Below, piece by piece: positions 1-5,085 of a stretch of DNA of 5,085 nucleotides. The notes under the pieces are model-generated. The model ran no database searches and was not told where the DNA came from. It saw only the letters and a list, made by a program, of their open reading frames with translations. The first letter of the stretch is position 1. Every line of letters begins with the position of its first letter. Where the stretch lies: contig CATITW010000016.1 of NCBI GenBank assembly GCA_949547975.1, forward strand, positions 1 through 5,085. Reading direction: 5' to 3'. The stretch is from Cryomorphaceae bacterium. Its GTDB lineage: Bacteria > Bacteroidota > Bacteroidia > Flavobacteriales > Schleiferiaceae. A program made the translations under genes and the position numbers.

Positions 1-174
1 GGGATGGAATTGGCCACACAGGTGGAAGATTTCATTGCCGCAACGGGAGATCGCAACGACAGCAGCACGTATTCGGTGTTTAAAAGTCCTTCGCCAGTGA
101 CCCTCCCAGCGCACATTCAAGCGCAGATTATTCAACGCACAAAGCAGCTGACCTATGTCGACTATTACGCTTAA
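1..174 (+). CDS. 3' end of an unrecognised gene (C-terminal 57 residues)
   Basis: An open frame runs from base 1 to a TAA at 172-174, giving the last 57 residues of a protein whose start lies outside the window. The tail reads ...ELATQVEDFIAATGDRND..., then a SPSPVTLP stretch, and ends TKQLTYVDYYA. I do not recognise the family. The fragment is soluble in character, with no membrane segment and no sorting motif. Reality as a gene is supported by the open frame and by its 20-nt overlap with the start of the downstream LpxD-like gene, a common arrangement for co-translated operon members. By context it may be a sugar-nucleotide or surface-polysaccharide enzyme, but that is inference only. A methionine at 4-6 is in frame, but the frame is open to the window edge, so a 56-residue stand-alone gene is less likely than a truncated longer one. 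Confidence 0.6.
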   Translation, partial: GMELATQVEDFIAATGDRNDSSTYSVFKSPSPVTLPAHIQAQIIQRTKQLTYVDYYA

Positions 175-1105
175 ACAGATTCTCAACTACCTCGAAAGTC
201 GCGGAATTTCGCACCGTCTGAGCGGTTCGTTTCCCCTGGACCAATTCCTTTCTTTCGCCTCCATCTTCCAGCCCATACCGAACGGATTTTACTTCTACCT
301 CGGCGAGCGCATGGCGTTTCCTATCGAGGATTCCCTGCTCCTTGCCTCCACCGACACTCCGATGAGCGAACCCGGCACTGGCAACACCGTACTGTACATC
401 GATGCCCAACCGCAGCTCACCTATTACCGCATCTTGCAAGAATTTCATGCTGAAAAATCTACCGGCGTTGTTTCCCCACACGCGGTGATCGATCCAGCGG
501 CCGAGCTTGGCGATAACGTGCAGATCGACCCGTTCTGTGTCATCGGCAAGGTGAAGATCGGCGCAAACACCATCATAAAATCGCACTGTACCCTCCACGA
601 CAACACCATCATTGAAGAAGGCGTCCGCGTGGAAAGCGGTTCGGTGATCGGCGCTTGTGGGGTGGCCTGGACTTGGAACGAAGAAGAAACCGAGAAAGTC
701 ATTCAACCGCAGATCGGCGGCGTACATGTGGGCGCGCACAGCTTCCTAGGCGCCCATACGGTCGTAGTACGCGGCTCGATCAACGAAAAGACGAGCATCG
801 GCCACCACAGTTTATTGGCCCCAGGATCGCGCATCGGACATGGCACTCAAATCGGAAATTTTGTGCATTTTGCAAACAATGTAATCACCGGTGGCAACAC
901 GCGGATTGCAGACTACTGTTTCATCGGCTCTTCGGCGGTCTTCCGCCCTAAAGTGAAGCTGCACCCGGAAACCATCGTGGGCGCAGGAGCGGTAGTTACC
1001 AAAGACACGACAGAAGCAGGCGCAACGCTCGTAGGCGTCCCTGCGAAACAATTAAAAACAAAGGCACACCCGAGCGGCATGCCGAAACCAAAAACAAAAA
1101 AATAG
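155..1105 (+). CDS. LpxD-like UDP-sugar N-acyltransferase (left-handed beta-helix)
   Basis: Predicted cytoplasmic acyltransferase of the LpxD type. Classical LpxD transfers a 3-hydroxyacyl chain from acyl-ACP to the 3-O-acylated UDP-glucosamine intermediate of lipid A. Residues about 1-97 resemble the small N-terminal uridine-binding domain of LpxD, ending in a YYRILQEF segment like the one that precedes the helix in that family. From about residue 106 hexapeptide repeats begin (PHAVIDPAAELGDNVQIDPF) and continue to about 298. His229 in SRIGHGTQIG aligns by eye with the catalytic His of E. coli LpxD (QIAHNVVIG, His239). The C-terminus differs from E. coli LpxD: it ends in GAGAVVTKD...GVPAKQL, as in NeuD/PglD-type sugar acetyltransferases, followed by a Lys/Pro-rich tail (301-316). 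At 316 aa it is slightly shorter than typical LpxD (about 340). No lpxC, fabZ or lpxA is visible beside it, so it may be a paralogue acting on another sugar; no gene symbol is given. The ATG at 155 lies inside the upstream gene, and no clear Shine-Dalgarno is seen. Confidence 0.85.
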   Translation: MSTITLKQILNYLESRGISHRLSGSFPLDQFLSFASIFQPIPNGFYFYLGERMAFPIEDSLLLASTDTPMSEPGTGNTVLYIDAQPQLTYYRILQEFHAEKSTGVVSPHAVIDPAAELGDNVQIDPFCVIGKVKIGANTIIKSHCTLHDNTIIEEGVRVESGSVIGACGVAWTWNEEETEKVIQPQIGGVHVGAHSFLGAHTVVVRGSINEKTSIGHHSLLAPGSRIGHGTQIGNFVHFANNVITGGNTRIADYCFIGSSAVFRPKVKLHPETIVGAGAVVTKDTTEAGATLVGVPAKQLKTKAHPSGMPKPKTKK

Positions 1106-1576
1106 ATGATTTCAGAATCCGCAAAAATCCACCCGTTAGCTTATGTTGAAGACGATGTAGTGATCGGCGACCACACTGAAATCGGTCCATTCTGCATCGT
1201 TCGAAAAGGCGCTAAGATTGGAGCCAAGTGTAAATTTACCGCCTACTGCGAGATTCGCGAGAACGTCATCATAGGTGACGGCACGACCATGGGCTCGCGC
1301 TGTACCATTTCAGCGAATGCGACAATCGGAACAAACACCACCATCAAATATGGCTTCGTGTTGACCGACACCCCGAACTTGCAAGAAGGGAACGTAAAAG
1401 TGGTCGAAGGCGTCGGAAACAACGTCTTGATCGGTGCAAACGTTACGTTGATGCCCGGCTTTAGCATCGGGGATAGCGCGATCATCGGCGCCTGCTCTCA
1501 GGTACGCGCGCACGTGCCCGCAAACGAAATTTGGTACGGCTCGCCGGCTAAATTCTTCAAAAAGAACGAGGGCTAA
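1106..1576 (+). CDS. Hexapeptide-repeat acyltransferase (LbH family)
   Basis: A 156-residue protein made almost wholly of left-handed beta-helix hexapeptides. Repeats start at IHPLAYVEDDVVIGDHTEIG (residues 8-27) and run to about 135, then end in the family's usual NEIWYGSPAKFFKK tail. A loop breaks the helix at about 86-104 (LTDTPNLQEG...), where WbpD-type UDP-2-acetamido-3-amino sugar N-acetyltransferases carry a comparable insertion. Such enzymes act as cytoplasmic trimers, usually with acetyl-CoA, on nucleotide sugars for O-antigen or other glycans. The precise substrate cannot be told from the sequence. Only three histidines exist (9, 23, 136), so a catalytic His is not obvious. The ATG follows the TAG of the LpxD-like gene with no spacing, so expression is probably by translational coupling. 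The A-rich end of the upstream gene may serve in place of a Shine-Dalgarno. The pair could have arisen by recruitment of two related acyltransferases into one pathway. Confidence 0.85.
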   Translation: MISESAKIHPLAYVEDDVVIGDHTEIGPFCIVRKGAKIGAKCKFTAYCEIRENVIIGDGTTMGSRCTISANATIGTNTTIKYGFVLTDTPNLQEGNVKVVEGVGNNVLIGANVTLMPGFSIGDSAIIGACSQVRAHVPANEIWYGSPAKFFKKNEG

Positions 1577-1597
1577 TCTCCCTTACTTTTTCCCAAG

Positions 1598-1637
1598 AAA
1601 AAACCGCAACCCTCTTTCGAGAGTTGCGGTTTTTTTT
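1598..1637. terminator. Bidirectional intrinsic terminator between convergent genes
   Basis: Bases 1598-1614 pair with 1619-1635 around a 4-nt loop (1615-1618), giving a 17-bp stem with the core CCGCAAC/GTTGCGG. On the + strand there is one C-A mismatch (1611/1622) and eight T's follow (1630-1637), which suits termination of the acyltransferase operon. Read on the - strand the mismatch becomes a U-G pair and the loop becomes GAAA, a stable GNRA tetraloop closed by C-G. That strand ends in six U's, which suits termination of the 1032-aa protein gene. It starts 22 nt after the + strand stop. Confidence 0.9.
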
Positions 1638-1650
1638 ATGTTTCTACTTG

Positions 1651-1693
1651 TAGAGCGCAGCACCAATGATTACAAATTGGCGCTGCGCCTCTA
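1651..1693 (-). repeat. Imperfect inverted repeat / 3'-UTR hairpin
   Basis: Left arm 1651-1667 pairs with right arm 1676-1693 around the loop GATTACAA (1668-1675). The arms read TAGAGCGCAGCACCAAT and ATTGGCGCTGCGCCTCTA. There is one bulged base (1688) and one A-C mismatch (1662/1681), which becomes a U-G pair in the minus-strand transcript. The element lies 14 nt past the stop of the 1032-aa protein gene and before the terminator. No U-tract follows it, so it is not itself a terminator. A role as an mRNA 3'-end stabiliser or processing barrier is inference. Confidence 0.65.
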
Positions 1694-1707
1694 AAGTAAA
1701 TCTCGTC

Positions 1708-4700
1708 TTAGTGCAACTGGATGCGCTGCGTAGCCGTTCCGTTTGCAGAAGAGATGCGTACTAGGTACATACCTGCTGGCGCACTGATCTCCATAGGGAT
1801 CACAGCTCCTTCTACAACCGTCTTCGCTACTAATGCCCCACGAACGTCTAGTACCTCTACTGTGTACACGTCGCTCTGGTTCATCTCGATGCTGAAGGCA
1901 CCTAGCGTTGGGTTCGGGTAGATGCGACCGTTCAATGCAAATTCACCTGCATTTGAGTTTGGCGTCATGTTACCTGGAGAACCTACATCACCTAAAGATG
2001 AAGTGTATGCACCGTTCACACCGTCTACTGCATCTGCTGTGAATGCACCTGTTGTATCAAACTCAACCGTTACACCTGCCGTTGCAGAAGCGTAAATGCT
2101 GTTTGTGATTTCGATGCCCATAGCGTCGTAGAGGTATACCCCGTCCCCGTTTTGGCTCAATGATGGGAAGTTACCTGTAAGCTCATCAGAAGAGATGACT
2201 TGAACCGTTCCTGGGTTTAGTTTCCAAGAAACGAGTAAGCTGTCTTCGTTTGCAGCTACATCGTCCCATACCACTAATGCTTCACCTGCAGCTAGCGTTA
2301 CGGATGGGAATACAGAAGTACCTGTGATACCGCTTTCGTCGTCCCAAGAGAATCCAGAAAGATCTACTGCTGAATCGCCGTAGTTCGTGATTTCGAACCA
2401 GTCAGCGTTCCATGCCGTAGCGTTAGAACCTGCCATGATTTCACTTACGTAGATGCTTGGCAACGAAGCTGAAGTCGCTGGAGTGATGTCTGCAATGTAA
2501 CGTGGCAACAACTGGTAGCCGCTCAAATGTGGGCTGCTGAAGTCGTACTGACCGCCGATACCTGTTACGTTGAAGAAGCCTACTGGAGCTGGCTCGCTGT
2601 AGAGATCTACATCGTTGTCGATACGCATAGCAATGGTATCTGCACCGTTTGTGATGTCCACGTTGAAACCTGAACCTGAACCGGTCCACTGGCTTGGATC
2701 AACGAGTGTAGCGTTTTCGAAAGTAACCAAGTCGCTTTCTGTCGCTTCGTTCAAACCTGTGACCACAGTTGCGGTTGGTAGGGTGTTCCCTGCAGAGATG
2801 AAGGTGATGCTGTCCGGGTACATTTGCGTTAATCCGTTGAATTGGCCAATTGAACCAATCAAACGTACTTTATCGCCTTCCATAACCGTGTAGCTCTGTG
2901 CTGCTGGAACTGAAGAATATACACCGATACCTTCTGTTCCGTCGTGGATCGTGAACTGGATCGCCGTAGCAGAACCTTGCATATCCACACCTAAAACAGT
3001 TCCTTCAAGCTTACACAATACACCTACGCTATCCGCGATACCATCAGCGTCAACGGTAACTACATCAGCGATGTTGTACAAAGGCATAGCTGGGTATTCG
3101 TAAATATCCGTCAACATACGTGGGAAGATTTGGTACCCTTCGTCGTATGGAGAAGAGAAATCAAACTGACCACCAAGACCTTTGACATCGAACGTTCCTG
3201 CTGGCGCAGTGCTTCCGTCGATATCTGTATCACTATCGATACGCATCGTCAACGTATCTGTTCCGTTGGTGATGTCTACGTTCGCAGAACCAGAAGCTGG
3301 CCACTGTGTAGCATCTACAAGTTCAAATCCGATCAATTGGATCAATTCACTCTCTGTAGTTTCGTCCAACATCGTTTCTATTGAAGGAGTCGGCAATGCA
3401 TTTCCTTGGTTCAATAGGTAGATCGAATCTGGCTCCAATTGAGTCAAACCTCTATACTGACCTACTTCACCATGAACGAACAGACTATCGCCCATCATCG
3501 GCATAGTATACCCACTTTTATCCGAGAAGCTGAAAATGTTGATACCGTCAGTCGCATCTTCTGCGAAGATTGAATATCCCGAATTTCCGTCAAAGTCGAT
3601 CGAAGTAACAATCACTTTCACCCACTTCATAGCACCGATAGAGTCAGCTACTCCATCCATATCCATACTGTTGAACGTATTGATCGAAACCACATCTGGG
3701 AACGTCGGCGTTGGAGCGACAGTCACACAGTTTGAAGTGTGCGCGCCCATGAACGTCCACGTGTTCTGTGCGTACACATCCCACTCTGTTGCACCCGTAG
3801 TCCAATCCGTAGAACCCGCTGTAATGCTCGCCTTACGAATAAGCGTATGGTTTGCTGTAGAACCGGTATCGACCGTCCAGTTTGAACCTGGATCAACTCC
3901 AGGAACACCGATCACATCGACAGTATCCGTACCTGAAACTAGGATCAGTGCGTCATCACCGTTAAAGTGAACAATCGAAGGGAAACCTAGGGTAGTGTCT
4001 GCGGCAGCTTGAATAGAAGCATCCGCTTGATCTGTAGAAATCATGTACACGTCACCAGAAGCGATAGTCGCGTTTGTGGTGAAGGTATTCGTGAAGCTAC
4101 CACCGTTTCCACTCGTGTATACCGTGTAGTTCGACAAAGAAACTGCAGCACCTGTCGGGTTGTAGATTTCAATGTATTTGTGGTTCGAAGAACCTTCTGC
4201 ATATTCTGAGAAGTACAACTCATCACAACCTGCAACTGCTGTACCACAGTTGCTGGTGTGTGCACCCAAGAACATAGTAGTGTCCTTAGGATGAACGTCC
4301 CACTGCGTCGCAGAAAGGGTCCAGTCCGTAGTACCTTCAGAAACTGATGCCATGCGAACAATCGTGTAATCGCGGGTCGAACCAGTTCCTACAGTCCATG
4401 AAGAACCTGGGTCATTTCCGACAACACCTAGAATATCCAAAGTATCTGTACCGTTCAACAGCGCCAATGCATCGTCACCGTTAAAGTACGTTACGTTAGA
4501 AGTCGTATCTGCAACTGCAAGGATAGCAGCGTTCGCACTAGAGTTGGCAATCACATACGTTCCGTTTGCAGGAATAGTTGCAGACGCTGGGAAGCTCAAA
4601 ACGTTACCCGAAGTGTTTCCGTTTGAGAACAAACGCACTTCATATCCTGAAAGAGAGATAGCAGCGCTTGTAGGGTTGTAAAGCTCGATGGCTTTGTTGC

Positions 4701-4806
4701 TCGATCCACCTTCGATGTACTCGCTGAAGAACAGGTCGGAACAACCTTGGCCCTGAACAGCAAATGCACCGATAAGCATCGCGAAAAAGAGTGTAAATTT
4801 TCTCAT
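1708..4806 (-). CDS. T9SS-secreted modular protein: LTD-LTD-OB-OB-LTD-sorting domain
   Basis: A 1032-residue extracellular or surface protein. Residues 1-20 form a Sec signal peptide (MRKFTLFFAMLIGAFAVQGQ). LTD1 (about 22-187) and LTD2 (about 194-360) are lamin-tail domains, each opening with C-x-(D/E)-L-(F/Y)-FSEY and an IELYNPT or IEIYNPT motif and closing with GAHTSNC. Two OB-fold-like repeats follow (about 368-569 and 574-775), each with an (Y/F)xGLTQ(L/M)xPDSI segment, a VDITNGxDT segment and GGQ(F/Y)DFSSP. A third LTD (about 783-940) has FEITNYGDSAVDLSGFSWDD. Residues about 956-1032 are a T9SS type A sorting domain (YPNPTLGAFSIE, VLDVRG, GMYLVRI), normally removed on export through the outer membrane. 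The LTD and OB modules resemble the accessory half of ExeM/YhcR-type extracellular nucleases, but no endonuclease/exonuclease/phosphatase domain is seen. A binding or adhesive role is therefore more likely than catalysis; this is inference. The chain is Asp-rich and Lys-poor, typical of secreted marine proteins. No Shine-Dalgarno precedes the ATG. Confidence 0.92.
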   Translation of the reverse strand: MRKFTLFFAMLIGAFAVQGQGCSDLFFSEYIEGGSSNKAIELYNPTSAAISLSGYEVRLFSNGNTSGNVLSFPASATIPANGTYVIANSSANAAILAVADTTSNVTYFNGDDALALLNGTDTLDILGVVGNDPGSSWTVGTGSTRDYTIVRMASVSEGTTDWTLSATQWDVHPKDTTMFLGAHTSNCGTAVAGCDELYFSEYAEGSSNHKYIEIYNPTGAAVSLSNYTVYTSGNGGSFTNTFTTNATIASGDVYMISTDQADASIQAAADTTLGFPSIVHFNGDDALILVSGTDTVDVIGVPGVDPGSNWTVDTGSTANHTLIRKASITAGSTDWTTGATEWDVYAQNTWTFMGAHTSNCVTVAPTPTFPDVVSINTFNSMDMDGVADSIGAMKWVKVIVTSIDFDGNSGYSIFAEDATDGINIFSFSDKSGYTMPMMGDSLFVHGEVGQYRGLTQLEPDSIYLLNQGNALPTPSIETMLDETTESELIQLIGFELVDATQWPASGSANVDITNGTDTLTMRIDSDTDIDGSTAPAGTFDVKGLGGQFDFSSPYDEGYQIFPRMLTDIYEYPAMPLYNIADVVTVDADGIADSVGVLCKLEGTVLGVDMQGSATAIQFTIHDGTEGIGVYSSVPAAQSYTVMEGDKVRLIGSIGQFNGLTQMYPDSITFISAGNTLPTATVVTGLNEATESDLVTFENATLVDPSQWTGSGSGFNVDITNGADTIAMRIDNDVDLYSEPAPVGFFNVTGIGGQYDFSSPHLSGYQLLPRYIADITPATSASLPSIYVSEIMAGSNATAWNADWFEITNYGDSAVDLSGFSWDDESGITGTSVFPSVTLAAGEALVVWDDVAANEDSLLVSWKLNPGTVQVISSDELTGNFPSLSQNGDGVYLYDAMGIEITNSIYASATAGVTVEFDTTGAFTADAVDGVNGAYTSSLGDVGSPGNMTPNSNAGEFALNGRIYPNPTLGAFSIEMNQSDVYTVEVLDVRGALVAKTVVEGAVIPMEISAPAGMYLVRISSANGTATQRIQLH
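2482..3705 (-). repeat. Tandem duplication of OB-fold-like modules in the T9SS protein
   Basis: Two units of about 202 residues (3100-3705 and 2482-3087) share the order D(G)(V/I)ADS(I/V)G, a beta-rich OB core, MxGDxxxxxGxxGQ(Y/F)xGLTQ, PDSI, GN(A/T)LPT, E(T/A)TESxLxxxxxxxLVD, NVDITNGxDTxxMRID, and GGQ(F/Y)DFSSP. This resembles the OB-fold of YhcR/ExeM-like extracellular nucleases, a single-strand nucleic-acid or carbohydrate binding fold. The assignment is by eye. Divergence between the copies shows an old duplication. Confidence 0.75.
3727..4743 (-). repeat. Tandem duplication of lamin-tail domains in the T9SS protein
   Basis: Two units of about 166 residues lie head to tail (4246-4743 and 3727-4227). 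They share, in order, a start Cys with FSEY, an (I/V)SLS(G/N)Y strand, AADTT or VADTT, FNGDDAL, GTDT(L/V)D(I/V)(L/I)GV, DPGS(S/N)WTV(G/D)TGST, a (T/S)DWT...WDV segment, and GAHTSNC. At DNA level only short stretches remain identical, such as TCACCGTTAAAGT in both, so the duplication is not recent. A Cys at each end of each unit suggests a disulfide that closes the domain. Confidence 0.85.
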
Positions 4807-4832
4807 GTGTATTATTATGAATGAATTGGTTA

Positions 4833-4840
4833 CAAAAATA
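4833..4840 (-). promoter_or_regulatory. Bacteroidota-type -7 promoter element
   Basis: On the minus strand this reads TATTTTTG, a match to the TAnnTTTG -7 consensus of Bacteroidota sigma-A promoters. It lies 26 nt ahead of the ATG at 4806, which would give a short A/T-rich leader of roughly 20 nt with no Shine-Dalgarno. No TTG is found at the usual -33 distance: the nearest upstream TTG leaves a spacer of 28 nt, longer than usual. The 57-nt gap holding it suggests that the secreted-protein gene has its own promoter. Confidence 0.5.
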
Positions 4841-4863
4841 AGGTTTGGAAGGTTACCTAAAGG

Positions 4864-5085
4864 TTATTCAAAGTCTAAGGTTAGTTGATACCTGCTGACC
4901 GTTCCAGTGCTCTTGTCTGCTACATATAAAATGCGGTCATAGTAGCACAGTGCAGAGAGCTCCGAAACCCCGCCGATAGTGGCACGCGTATGTTTGTCCG
5001 AAGTAGATGCCGGCGGCGGCGGCACACCTTCTAATCCGTTGGAAGTGAACTGATAAACAGAATCTACGGCGCCATCCGCGATAAA
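4864..5085 (-). CDS. 3' end of a probable beta-propeller-like protein (C-terminal 73 residues)
   Basis: An open frame enters from the right edge and stops at a TAA read from 4866 to 4864. The visible 73 residues include FIADGAVDSVYQF, a VPPPP run, ATIGGVSELSALCYYDRILYVADKSTGTVSRYQL, and the end TLDFE. The alternation of short beta strands with an (L/I)YVAD...V..YQL pattern is like the blades of NHL- or PQQ-type beta-propellers, so this is probably the closing blade of such a domain. The family is not certain. It has no T9SS sorting tail, so it is not exported by that signal. It lies 57 nt upstream of the secreted modular protein gene on the same strand, so read-through transcription is possible. 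Confidence 0.65.
   Translation of the reverse strand, partial: FIADGAVDSVYQFTSNGLEGVPPPPASTSDKHTRATIGGVSELSALCYYDRILYVADKSTGTVSRYQLTLDFE

Noticed and set aside
128..739. A 203-codon open frame on the minus strand opposite the LpxD-like gene
   Set aside because: Its translation has no recognisable domain and it lies antisense to a well-supported beta-helix enzyme. It is a shadow of the regular hexapeptide codon pattern.
1094..1110. The A7 run before the TAG as a programmed frameshift site
   Set aside because: The second acyltransferase is in frame 0 relative to the first. A -1 shift reaches a TGA after 14 further codons and a +1 shift meets TGA almost at once, so a shift would not join the genes.
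1106..1576. The 156-aa protein as LpxA
   Set aside because: It is much shorter than LpxA (about 260 residues) and lacks the C-terminal helical domain. Only the general beta-helix repeat is shared.
1651..1693. The inverted repeat as an integron attC site or a transposon end
   Set aside because: It lacks the GTTRRRY/RYYYAAC core sites, and no integrase, transposase or target duplication is visible nearby.
3536..3970. A 144-codon open frame on the plus strand inside the secreted-protein gene
   Set aside because: It is antisense to conserved LTD2 and OB1 sequence and has a low-complexity Ser/Val/Thr translation typical of an antisense shadow.
4741..4758. Cys22 just after the signal peptide as a lipoprotein cysteine
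   Set aside because: The preceding residues are Gly-Gln-Gly, not the Leu/Val-x-Gly/Ala lipobox. The Cys also repeats at the start of LTD2, which points to a structural disulfide.

Overview
The window looks like a chromosomal segment of a marine or aquatic Bacteroidota, most likely in the Flavobacteriales. The evidence is a C-terminal sorting domain typical of the type IX secretion system (T9SS), which is confined to this phylum. A TAnnTTTG-type -7 promoter element and the lack of strong Shine-Dalgarno sequences fit. Placement below phylum level is an inference. No mobile element, tRNA, rRNA or CRISPR array is visible.

Left half, + strand (1-1576): the 3' end of an unrecognised gene overlaps an LpxD-like acyltransferase of 316 aa, which abuts a second, shorter left-handed beta-helix acyltransferase of 156 aa. 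The tight packing (20-nt overlap, then a stop directly followed by a start) points to one polycistronic unit. Both complete products are hexapeptide-repeat acyltransferases, so acylation of a nucleotide sugar for lipid A-like or surface-polysaccharide biosynthesis is the likely theme. The two acyltransferase genes are in the same reading frame and separated by a single TAG.

Middle (1577-1707): a 131-nt convergent intergenic region holds two consecutive hairpins. One is a bidirectional intrinsic terminator. The other, closer to the minus-strand gene, is a long imperfect hairpin without a U-tract.

Right half, - strand (1708-5085): a 1032-aa secreted modular protein has the order signal peptide, two lamin-tail domains (LTD), two OB-fold-like repeats, a third LTD, and a T9SS type A sorting domain. 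These LTD and OB modules resemble the accessory part of large extracellular nucleases (ExeM/YhcR type), but no nuclease domain is present. It is probably transcribed from its own promoter in the 57-nt gap behind it. Beyond that gap lies the 3' end of another minus-strand gene, whose 73 visible residues look like the closing part of a beta-propeller-type protein.

The two halves are convergent and show no evident functional link, beyond both plausibly serving the cell surface.
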